A stretch of DNA of 15,390 nucleotides from an uncultured Eubacteriales bacterium (GTDB lineage: Bacteria > Bacillota > Clostridia > Oscillospirales > CAG-272): NCBI GenBank assembly GCA_934462825.1, contig CAKSIP010000036.1:1-15390 (forward strand), written 5' to 3'. The position numbers and the translations under genes are program-made. Below the pieces are notes generated by a model. That model was not told the DNA's origin. It was given only the letters and a program-made list of their open reading frames with translations, and searched no databases. Of the stretch, positions 7,055-13,471 are shown piece by piece; position 1 is the stretch's first letter; every line of letters starts with the position of its first letter.

Positions 7055-7083
7055 ATTCTATCACGGCTTTTGCCTTTTGTCAA
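7055..7083 (-). promoter_or_regulatory. Promoter of the riboswitch-ATPase transcript
   Basis: On the minus strand TTGACA (7078-7083) and TAGAAT (7055-7060) are 17 bases apart. Transcription should start near 7048, directly at the 5' side of the aptamer. The -35 box begins only 20 bases after the stop of the upstream lipoprotein gene. Confidence 0.85.
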
Positions 7084-7103
7084 GAGTTTTTTGAAAAAAT
7101 GAA

Positions 7104-9278
7104 TTACGAAACAAGCTCGTAGGAATCGGCATCGGCGGGCGCCTTGATTTCTTCGGGGCTTTCGGAAAACACAGCCTCAAAGGACGTTTGGCGGATTTGC
7201 GTTTGCCCATCTTCCGTGGTCAGGGAAAAGTCAGCCCCGGTCTGCTGTACACGGACGAGCTTTTGATCGCGGTTGACGCAGAACTCGATGGTGAAATTTT
7301 GGTAAAGCGGGGTGACGAGCTTCTTGGTGGCTTCGTATTCTTCCTTCGATTCAAATTGGTCTTCGGTCAATTTGAGAATATAAGTCGTGAAAGCGCTTTC
7401 GGAGATCCCGGTCAAAATCAGGCGGTAAGTACCCGTGCGGTCTTCCTTTTGCACGGAAACCTGTGAGAAATCGGAAAATTGAAGCCCGGTGGGGAAAACG
7501 GAAGCACTTATATCAAAATTCAGATCGGCAAAGGAGCAAGCGACTTTTTGACGCGCATCTTCCGCTTTGACGTAAGCAAAGCCGTCTATATAGAGAATTT
7601 CGGAGAGGAAAGCCGCGGTTTCGACATCGTCGCCCACTCGTGTGAGCAGAGAGAAAGCCGGAGCCTCTTTGTTGTAATTTTTGGCATTTATGATTTCCCA
7701 TATGGTTTGGCGGGAGGTTTGATTTTCGCCGGCACCTTCCTGCGAAAGGATAGAAACGGTTTTGCTTTCAACGTGGAAGTTTTCCAAGGCTTGGAGATAC
7801 GCCATGGCGATGTCAAACACTTCACGCCCCGTTTTGTCGGGGAGCGGAGCGACCGCCTGAAGCGTAGACATCCGCACATACAGTTCTTTGCCGTTCAGTT
7901 CAATCTTATACCATTTTGAGTAAGCATTGATGCCGATGACATGAACGGCCTGTCCGGCCGTGAGCCAATCCACAGGTTCGTTATCGAAGTCCGGGGAGGG
8001 GCGCACATTGGTCGTTCCCGAGGCGTACATAGTCATATCGGTTTCCACAAAGACATCTTCCACCGGAGGCTGCTCATAGAGCGTGTCCTTAAAGGCGGTG
8101 GGATCCAAAATCGTCGCCGGGTTTTGGATTGTGACATCGGCGAGCATAGAACAGCCCTTGAAAGCTTCTTCGCCCACGCTGACCAGCGTGGCAGGGAGCA
8201 CAACGGCTTTCAACGCCGTACAGCCGCGGAACGCGGAGGCCTTGATTTCGACGATGCTGCCGAGCGAAAGCGAGGTCAGCTTCGTGCAATCACTAAAGGT
8301 GTACGCGCGAATCTCCTTGACTTTAGAAGGAATGCTGACGCTTTCCAACTCCGAGCATTCGCAAAACGCGGTGTAGTCTATTTCCAAAAGCGATTCGGGT
8401 AAAGTCAGAGAGCGAAGGGCCGTCAGCGAAAAGGCGGCGCTTCCGATGAAGGTCAAGCCTTCCCCGAAATCAACGCTTGATAGCTTTGTGCAGTTGGAGA
8501 AAGCGCCGGATCCGATCCGGGTTACGGTGTCGGGTAGCTGAAGCGTGGTGATGGTTTCCTTCATCATAAAGGCATACGGCGCAATTTCATCGACGGTGCG
8601 GCCGTTGATTTCGGAGGGAATCACCACATTTTCAAGGATTCCGTCATAGCCGGTGATGGCAATACATCCGTTGGCCTTCAGGCTATATGTAAAAGCGGCC
8701 ACGCGGATGTGACACTCGGCTTTTTCGCCTGAATAAGAGGTGGCGGAAATCACACATTCTCCCTCGGAAATGCCGAGAATCAAGCCGTCCTGTGTGACGC
8801 GCGCCACCGCGGGATTGTCGGATTCCCATGTCAGACGGCGCATGTTGGTGTCCAAAATATATACATCCCCCGGACGGATGCACTCCGAATCGGAGGAAAA
8901 CACGGGTAGTCCGGTTCCTTCTTCACGGTCAACACCGACATAGCCGGCATCAATTTCGGAGCCGTCGCTCATTGTCAAAATCAGGTGCAATAGGTCGTTT
9001 ACCTTGGCATCCGTTACGTGTAAGCCTTCTTTGCCGGGCGCGCCGTCTTGGCCGGGCTTTCCCTCAAGTCCCAAAAGGCCGCGGCTGCCTTCCGGCCCGG
9101 CAGCGCCGGCTTCGCCTTTTTCCCCTTTTTCTCCTTTCAAAGAGGCCAGCCATTCCTGCTCACTGCCTTCAAAGCCGTTTTTAACGGCAATTTCGTAGGC
9201 GGACAAGCCTTTTTCAAAGCAACCGGTCAACGGAAGGAGACATAAAATCAGTGCGAGACACAGTGCAATTTTTTTCAT
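7104..9278 (-). CDS. Mosaic lipoprotein: collagen-like, Big_2-like, LRR_5, SH3b, LppX/LolA-like domain
   Basis: This is a predicted surface lipoprotein of 724 residues with signal peptide and lipobox LTGC (Cys20). Residues of about 25-48 hold LSAYEIAVKNGFEGSEQEWL, a segment often found before collagen-like repeats in gut Firmicutes proteins. Residues 49-84 are 12 uninterrupted Gly-X-Y triplets. Residues of about 125-195 resemble a Big_2 Ig-like domain (WESDNPAVARVTQDGLILG). Residues of about 200-400 are BspA-type LRR_5 repeats, with units such as IGSGAFSNCTKLSSV and LPATLVSVGEEAFKGCSML. Residues of about 415-475 form a bacterial SH3 domain (TNVRPSP, WYKIELNGKELYV). Residues 485-724 repeat the domain of the lipoprotein at 2981-3898 (REVFDIAMAYLQALENFHV, IKAPADADSYELVS). 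AGAAAGG about 8 bases before ATG supports the start. The domains suggest wall- or matrix-proximal binding; the function is unknown. It has its own promoter and a long structured leader. Confidence 0.88.
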   Translation of the reverse strand: MKKIALCLALILCLLPLTGCFEKGLSAYEIAVKNGFEGSEQEWLASLKGEKGEKGEAGAAGPEGSRGLLGLEGKPGQDGAPGKEGLHVTDAKVNDLLHLILTMSDGSEIDAGYVGVDREEGTGLPVFSSDSECIRPGDVYILDTNMRRLTWESDNPAVARVTQDGLILGISEGECVISATSYSGEKAECHIRVAAFTYSLKANGCIAITGYDGILENVVIPSEINGRTVDEIAPYAFMMKETITTLQLPDTVTRIGSGAFSNCTKLSSVDFGEGLTFIGSAAFSLTALRSLTLPESLLEIDYTAFCECSELESVSIPSKVKEIRAYTFSDCTKLTSLSLGSIVEIKASAFRGCTALKAVVLPATLVSVGEEAFKGCSMLADVTIQNPATILDPTAFKDTLYEQPPVEDVFVETDMTMYASGTTNVRPSPDFDNEPVDWLTAGQAVHVIGINAYSKWYKIELNGKELYVRMSTLQAVAPLPDKTGREVFDIAMAYLQALENFHVESKTVSILSQEGAGENQTSRQTIWEIINAKNYNKEAPAFSLLTRVGDDVETAAFLSEILYIDGFAYVKAEDARQKVACSFADLNFDISASVFPTGLQFSDFSQVSVQKEDRTGTYRLILTGISESAFTTYILKLTEDQFESKEEYEATKKLVTPLYQNFTIEFCVNRDQKLVRVQQTGADFSLTTEDGQTQIRQTSFEAVFSESPEEIKAPADADSYELVS
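9027..9134 (-). repeat. Collagen-like Gly-X-Y coding repeat
   Basis: These 36 codons encode 12 Gly-X-Y triplets (residues 49-84), with GEK twice and then GEA, GAA, GPE, GSR, GLL, GLE, GKP, GQD, GAP and GKE. Twelve triplets is short for a stable triple helix on its own, so trimerisation through it is plausible but not assured. Confidence 0.85.
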
Positions 9279-9306
9279 CTTTACGACCTTTCTTTTTCGC
9301 TTTTCT

Positions 9307-9323
9307 CGTGGCTTTGGGCCACG
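9307..9323 (-). other. Small hairpin upstream of the mosaic lipoprotein ribosome binding site
   Basis: CGTGGC (9307-9312) and GCCACG (9318-9323) form a 6-bp GC-rich stem with a 5-base loop, about 30 bases before the start codon on the minus strand. No U tract follows, so it is not a terminator. It could affect mRNA stability or ribosome loading. Confidence 0.5.
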
Positions 9324-9379
9324 TTCCCCTTTGTGTAAAGCGCCGGATGGGGAAGGCCCGGGGCACTTTTTTGTTATCT

Positions 9380-9451
9380 CATAAAGCCAAAATGCTTGCT
9401 TGCAAGGGCATCTTTGCGATGCCGCAAAGACTTACGTAATAAGGCTTTATG
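9380..9451 (-). promoter_or_regulatory. Structured 5' leader of the mosaic lipoprotein gene
   Basis: The predicted transcript starts at about 9451 with CAUAAAGCC. This pairs perfectly with GGCUUUAUG at 9380-9388, closing a 54-base interior. Inside, CTTTGCG/CGCAAAG (9412-9418 and 9423-9429) forms a 7-bp hairpin. An overlapping alternative, GGCATC/GATGCC around GCAAA, uses the same bases, and a CTTGC/GCAAG pairing lies beside them. This looks like a multi-branch RNA domain with two exclusive states. It matches no riboswitch class that I recognise. Confidence 0.45.
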
Positions 9452-9457
9452 TGCAAT

Positions 9458-9486
9458 ATTATACCATATGGGGTATGGAAATGCAA
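9458..9486 (-). promoter_or_regulatory. Promoter of the mosaic lipoprotein gene
   Basis: On the minus strand TTGCAT (9481-9486) and TATAAT (9458-9463) are separated by 17 bases. The start near 9451 leaves a leader of about 170 bases before ATG 9278. Confidence 0.75.
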
Positions 9487-9569
9487 GCATTGACCGAAAA
9501 TTGTCCGAGGAATTTTTTCCTACAAAAAGAGAAGGAACTATGAAAAATTCGGGAAATCGAAATTCGTGG

Positions 9570-9597
9570 TTGACAATCCGAGGGGATATGTTATAAT
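9570..9597 (+). promoter_or_regulatory. Promoter of the DUF4965 protein gene
   Basis: TTGACA (9570-9575) and TATAAT (9592-9597) have a 16-base spacer with TG one base before the -10, an extended -10-like feature. It diverges from the mosaic lipoprotein promoter, with about 83 bases between the two -35 boxes. The remainder of the 396-base gap (9279-9674) is the two leaders. Confidence 0.8.
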
Positions 9598-9674
9598 TAT
9601 CAAGAAGTAGAATCGTCACACGAAATTGTTGGAAAAAGAGCCAATGCTTCGGCAAAGCGAAAGGAAACAGAGCT

Positions 9675-11612
9675 ATGAAAATGAGAGCACCGAGCGTACC
9701 GCTGTTTAATGTGGATCCGTATTTTTCCGTTTGGTCATCGGCTACCTGCTTGACAGATCGAACCACGATTCATTGGACGGAAAAAAACAATACCATTCTC
9801 GGGAAAATCTATATTGACGGCAAGCCGTATCGCTTTATGGGAGAGGGCGAGGAAGAAGCGCTCCGTCAGACGGCTTGTAAGATTACGGCGATGGCCACGG
9901 AATATCGCTTTGAAGGCGCCGGCGTGGAATTGAAAGCCGAGTTTTTGTCGCCTCGTTTTTTGGATGATTTATACTATCTCTCTCGTCCGACCTGTACTTT
10001 GGCGCTTTCTTTCCGCTCGATGGATGGAAAGGAACATACGGTTGTGGCAAACGTGGCTGTTTCCGAGGAAATTTGCCTGAACTATCGCGGCGAGGACACG
10101 GTGGAAGTGGAGCTTCCGGAGCTTGCGGAAATCCAAATGGCCAAAATCGGCAGCACCACACAGCCCGTGCTGAAACAGACCGGCGACCAAGTGCGGATCA
10201 ATTGGGGATATTTTTATATTGCCACCGATGGCGTCGATGCCAAAACCGGATGCTACACAGCCGAGGTGCCGTTTGCAGAAGGGCAAACGCATGGGGATCA
10301 TTCGGAAATGACCTTTGTTTTTGCCGAAAACACGTTGAAAAATGACGGCAGTGAGACACTTTTCGTGGTTGCTTATGATGACGTGGCCTCCATCCTTTAT
10401 TGGGATCAACCGTTGCGCTCCTATTGGAACCGGAACGGCGCACCCATCGAAGAGGAGATCCAAAAGACCTTTTCGGATTATGCTTATTGCAAAATGAAAA
10501 GCATTGCCTTTGACGAAAGATTGTTTGTGGACGCCACACGGGCCGGCGGCGAAAAATATGCTGAACTGCTGGAATTGGCGTATCGGCAGGTTTGCGCGGC
10601 GCATAAATTGGTTTTGGACGAAAACGGAGAAGTGCTGTTTATATCCAAAGAATGTGGCTCCGGGGGCTTCGGCGCGACGGTCGATGTGTCGTACCCCTCC
10701 ATTCCCATGTTCCTTCTTTATAACCCTTCGTTGATTCGCGGCATGCTGCGCCCCATTCTGCGCTATGTGCGTTCCGGCGAATGGAAATATGATTTTGCTC
10801 CGCATGATGTCGGCTACTATCCGCACATTCGGGTGCAAACCTACCGCGACAACCTTCTGGAAGCCCAGATGCCGGTGGAGGAATGCGGCAATATGCTGAT
10901 TATGTTCGCGGCGGAGGCCGTGGCTTCGGGGGATGTGCGCTTTTGTCAGGAGAATTTGGATCTGCTGGAACAATGGGTACTTTACCTTGAAAAATACGGC
11001 CGCGATCCGGGACAACAGCTTTGCACCGATGACTTTACAGGACATTTGGCGCACAACTGCAATTTGGCTTTGAAGGCCATTATGGGAATCGCTTCTCTCG
11101 GTATCATTTATAATAGGCTCGGCCTGACGGAAAAAGGAAAAGAAAAATACGCTTTGGCTCACGAAATGGCCATAGATTGGGAGCAACGTGCCGCCAATGA
11201 TGACGGCAGCTATCGGCTGGCCTTTGATTGCCCCGGTACTTTCAGCATGAAGTATAATATTGTTTGGGATAAAGTGTTCGGAACCTGTCTGATGCCCAAC
11301 CGGATGCTGCAAAGCGAAGTGGCAAGCTATCGCCGCCGCGAGCAAACGTACGGCTTGCCGCTTGACAATCGTGCGGATTATACCAAGAGCGATTGGCTGG
11401 TCTGGGTGGCCAGCTTAGCCGATGATCAGGAATCCTTTGAGGAAATGGTGGGACGCCTTTGGGACGCCTATAACAATTCGGAATCCCGCGGCCCGATGAC
11501 CGATTGGTATCGAACGAGAACGGCCGGTCGGATGCATTTTAAGCATCGCAGTGTGCAGGGAGGCTTGTTCATCAAGCTTTTGGACGCTTCCGAGAAAATG
11601 CGTGTAGAGTGA
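9675..11612 (+). CDS. DUF4965 / glutaminase-A-like family protein
   Basis: This protein has 645 residues with no signal peptide or membrane segment, so it is predicted to be cytoplasmic. The N terminus, PSVPLFNVDPYFSVWSSA, and the all-beta-looking first 260 residues fit the DUF5127/GtaA N-terminal domain. The rest matches the DUF4965 helical domain, with APHDVGYYPH (about 374), MPVEECGNMLIM (about 398), CTDDFTGHLAHN (about 449), KYNIVWDKVFG (about 525), YGLPLDNR with TKSDW (about 558-575) and MTDWYRT (about 607). The family is named after fungal glutaminase A and its fold resembles alpha/alpha-barrel glycosidases. Biochemical activity of the bacterial members is poorly established, so either glutamine or glycan hydrolysis is possible. 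Relatives in Bacteroides and fungi are usually longer and secreted, so this one is compact. AAGGA at 9661-9665 lies 9 bases before ATG, and the gene has its own promoter. After the stop, only an A/T stem at 11618-11640 is seen. Confidence 0.85.
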   Translation: MKMRAPSVPLFNVDPYFSVWSSATCLTDRTTIHWTEKNNTILGKIYIDGKPYRFMGEGEEEALRQTACKITAMATEYRFEGAGVELKAEFLSPRFLDDLYYLSRPTCTLALSFRSMDGKEHTVVANVAVSEEICLNYRGEDTVEVELPELAEIQMAKIGSTTQPVLKQTGDQVRINWGYFYIATDGVDAKTGCYTAEVPFAEGQTHGDHSEMTFVFAENTLKNDGSETLFVVAYDDVASILYWDQPLRSYWNRNGAPIEEEIQKTFSDYAYCKMKSIAFDERLFVDATRAGGEKYAELLELAYRQVCAAHKLVLDENGEVLFISKECGSGGFGATVDVSYPSIPMFLLYNPSLIRGMLRPILRYVRSGEWKYDFAPHDVGYYPHIRVQTYRDNLLEAQMPVEECGNMLIMFAAEAVASGDVRFCQENLDLLEQWVLYLEKYGRDPGQQLCTDDFTGHLAHNCNLALKAIMGIASLGIIYNRLGLTEKGKEKYALAHEMAIDWEQRAANDDGSYRLAFDCPGTFSMKYNIVWDKVFGTCLMPNRMLQSEVASYRRREQTYGLPLDNRADYTKSDWLVWVASLADDQESFEEMVGRLWDAYNNSESRGPMTDWYRTRTAGRMHFKHRSVQGGLFIKLLDASEKMRVE

Positions 11613-11617
11613 GGATG

Positions 11618-11640
11618 CTTTTTTTCGATTTGAAAAAAAG
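11618..11640 (+). other. A/T-rich inverted repeat after the DUF4965 gene
   Basis: CTTTTTTTC (11618-11626) and GAAAAAAAG (11632-11640) form a 9-bp stem with a 5-base loop, 5 bases after the stop. It has only G-C ends and no U tail beyond it, so it would be a weak terminator at best. A similar CTTTTTTTGC/GCAAAAAAAG pair follows the DUF4364 gene. Confidence 0.4.
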
Positions 11641-11653
11641 ATCCGAAAATCGG

Positions 11654-11682
11654 TTGAAAAACAGTCAAAAATATGATAAAAT
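11654..11682 (+). promoter_or_regulatory. Promoter of the DUF4364 gene
   Basis: TTGAAA (11654-11659) and TAAAAT (11677-11682) are 17 bases apart. The predicted start near 11690 gives a leader of about 85 bases. Confidence 0.7.
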
Positions 11683-11711
11683 ATATAGAACGGAATTTTT
11701 TGTTGAGGCTT

Positions 11712-11747
11712 TTTCGGAGCAACGCGGCTTGAAAGCCGCATCCGAAA
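11712..11747 (+). other. Leader hairpin before the DUF4364 gene
   Basis: TTTCGGA (11712-11718) pairs with TCCGAAA (11741-11747). Inside this, GCGGCT (11724-11729) pairs with AGCCGC (11734-11739) around a TGAA loop. A 5-base against 1-base internal bulge separates the two helices. It ends 14 bases before the ribosome binding site and has no U tract. Confidence 0.55.
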
Positions 11748-11774
11748 TTCGTTTGAAAATGGAAAGGGGTATGT

Positions 11775-12347
11775 ATGAGTTCACCAATCGGAAGCAAAAG
11801 AAATGTAAAAATATTTGTTTTGTACCTGATGGAAAATATTGATTACCCTCTGGATTTTCCCACGTTGAATGATATTGTCATGCAGACCGATTATGTGATG
11901 TACTTGGATTTTGCCGAGGCGTTCCATGAGATGCTTGACATGGGCTTGATCCTTGAAACATATGACGAGGGCGAAAAAGCAAATCTGTATTGCGTCAGCG
12001 AGAAGGGAAGATGCGTGGCACAGGAACTGCATAGCGACATTCTGTCCACGATTTTGGATAAAAGCCTTCGGAGCGCCCTTCGGTATCTTGACTTCAAAAA
12101 GCGGGGCATTGAGGCGCACTGTACCAGCCGACCGAGAGCGGATGGACGCTATGACGTTTCTTTCTCCTTTACCGAGAAAAAGCCGGGAACGAATGCCAAG
12201 CGCGAGTTGATCTTTTCTGCTACGCTGGCCGTAGATACGTCCAATCGCGCCGAAAGAATGATTGAAAATTTCAAGGATCACCCCGAATCCATGTATCGCG
12301 GGATTGTGGCTTTGTTTGCCGGGGATGTGAATTATCTTTTTACCTGA
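11775..12347 (+). CDS. DUF4364 family winged-helix protein
   Basis: This is a cytoplasmic protein of 190 residues, the usual length of the DUF4364 family of Clostridia. The first 80 residues read as a winged-helix module, with VKIFVLYLMENIDYPLDFPTLNDIV, an aromatic-rich helix (VMYLDFAEAFHEMLDMGLI) and a wing ending LYCVSEKGR. The remaining residues form an alpha/beta domain found in the family. Members are presumed DNA-binding regulators, but targets are not known. GGAAAGG at 11761-11767 lies 7 bases before ATG 11775. An ATG at 11771 is in another frame and gives only a 23-residue peptide. The gene has its own promoter and leader hairpin, and the sigma factor follows 225 bases downstream with a separate promoter. 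Confidence 0.85.
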   Translation: MSSPIGSKRNVKIFVLYLMENIDYPLDFPTLNDIVMQTDYVMYLDFAEAFHEMLDMGLILETYDEGEKANLYCVSEKGRCVAQELHSDILSTILDKSLRSALRYLDFKKRGIEAHCTSRPRADGRYDVSFSFTEKKPGTNAKRELIFSATLAVDTSNRAERMIENFKDHPESMYRGIVALFAGDVNYLFT

Positions 12348-12400
12348 AAAACACCTTTTGCATCGGGTTGCGCAAAAAGTCGGAAGTTCAGCGGCTCGTA

Positions 12401-12438
12401 CTTTTTTTGCGATTTTTGTGCAAAATGTGCAAAAAAAG
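12401..12438 (+). repeat. Inverted repeat with clustered GCAAAA motifs
   Basis: CTTTTTTTGC (12401-12410) and GCAAAAAAAG (12429-12438) form a perfect 10-bp inverted repeat. TGTGCAAAA occurs twice nearby (from 12418 and 12427) and TTGCGCAAAA once upstream (from 12369). The cluster lies 45-115 bases before the sigma factor promoter. It may be a weak terminator for the DUF4364 gene or a protein-binding site. Confidence 0.45.
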
Positions 12439-12482
12439 CAAGAATTATTACCAAATTTCAAATAAAATATTTCCAATGGGTA

Positions 12483-12510
12483 TTGACAAGCGAAATTTTA
12501 ATGTTATAAT
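12483..12510 (+). promoter_or_regulatory. Promoter of the sigma factor gene
   Basis: TTGACA (12483-12488) and TATAAT (12505-12510) have a 16-base spacer and a TG just before the -10. A second TTGACA at 12521-12526 has only TAGGGA at the right distance and is weaker. Confidence 0.8.
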
Positions 12511-12572
12511 AATAATAAGCTTGACAAATTCGGCTCGGAAAAATAGGGAATTAAGAAGCGAAACATGAAAAA

Positions 12573-13337
12573 ATGAAAAAAGAAATGACGGAGACGGAGA
12601 CGGAGACGAAAGTGCAAGCGCAAGCACCGGCAGAAGCATTGATACCTGAATATAAGGATGTGCAAAAGCCGAAATGCGAGAAACGCGTCAACGACGATGC
12701 CAAAGACAGCGTGAAAAGCGGAGTCTGCGTCGGAGAAAAAGGCAAAGATAAAGACAAAGATAAAGCGCAAGAAAACATACTTGCCTTGATTGCCGCGGCA
12801 CAGAAAGGCGACCAAAGTGCTTTTGTCGCGCTGGCGGAGCTTTATGATCCGCTCATCCGTGCCACTGTGGCAAAGTTTCGGATCGCCGAAATGACCGAAG
12901 CGGATATGGAGGATCTCCGGCAGGAGGCCCTGTTGGCTTTTTACAGCGCCTTGGTTTCGTACGATGCGGGTATTTCCGAGGTGGCGTTTGGCCTCTACGC
13001 TAAGATTTGTCTTTGCAACCGCCTGTCATCCGAAATGCGCGGTATTCGCCGTCGCCTTCGTTATGGCTACCTTCCTTTGAATCAAGAGGAAGTGCTTACC
13101 CGTGTGTCGGATGAGGATCCTGTGGCCGCTATCATGGCACGGGAAAATGAGCGATCCTTGAAAATGAGGATTGCCGCCGCCTTGTCTCCCTATGAAAACC
13201 GTGTTTTTTCCATGTACGTGTCGGGAATGCGACAATCGGATATGGCGAAACAGCTCGGTATGAGCGAAAAATCAGTGGCGAATGCGGTGTATCGCATCCG
13301 AAAAAAACTGAAGGTTTTGCTGCAAGATGAAACATAA
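12573..13337 (+). CDS. SigH-like sigma-70 family sigma factor with charged N-terminal extension
   Basis: This is an RNA polymerase sigma subunit of 254 residues. Residues 1-65 are a charged, low-complexity extension (TETETET and KGKDKDKDK) not found in typical SigH. Region 2 spans about 68-156, with the core-binding stretch MEDLRQEALLAFYSALVSYDA and a -10-binding helix ending RLSSEMRG. Region 4 spans about 203-250, with LSPYENRVFSMYVSGMRQSDMAKQL and the recognition helix SEKSVANAVYRIRKKLK, close to the SigH pattern. There is no region 1 or 3. The promoter it uses cannot be told from here. The start is uncertain. ATG 12573 lacks a strong ribosome binding site and overlaps the stop of a 3-codon frame (ATGAAAAAATGA, 12565-12576). 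ATG 12585 is an alternative start. A strong sigma-A-type promoter drives it. Confidence 0.87.
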   Translation: MKKEMTETETETKVQAQAPAEALIPEYKDVQKPKCEKRVNDDAKDSVKSGVCVGEKGKDKDKDKAQENILALIAAAQKGDQSAFVALAELYDPLIRATVAKFRIAEMTEADMEDLRQEALLAFYSALVSYDAGISEVAFGLYAKICLCNRLSSEMRGIRRRLRYGYLPLNQEEVLTRVSDEDPVAAIMARENERSLKMRIAAALSPYENRVFSMYVSGMRQSDMAKQLGMSEKSVANAVYRIRKKLKVLLQDET

Positions 13338-13346
13338 TGATCCATT

Positions 13347-13373
13347 AAAGGAGCGTCAAGCGTCTCCTTTTCA
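13347..13373 (+). terminator. Probable terminator of the sigma factor gene
   Basis: AAAGGAG (13347-13353) and CTCCTTT (13364-13370) form a 7-bp stem with a 10-base loop, followed by a short TTTTC tract. It begins 9 bases after the stop. The short U run makes it modest. Confidence 0.6.
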
Positions 13374-13471
13374 TGCCTAGGTAGCTTAAAAAGAGCGTTG
13401 ATTTTCGTCAAAGGTGACGGTTAAAGTCCGTCTCAGGGCAAAATACCATTTTACAAAGCGAGGAAAAAGCA

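Noticed and set aside
9969..11345. A 458-codon minus-strand open frame inside the DUF4965 gene
   Set aside because: It is a shadow of a well-supported family member on the other strand, with atypical composition and no start signals.
11609..11842. A 77-codon plus-strand frame overlapping the start of the DUF4364 gene
   Set aside because: It crosses the predicted promoter and leader hairpin, has no ribosome binding site and shows no domain.
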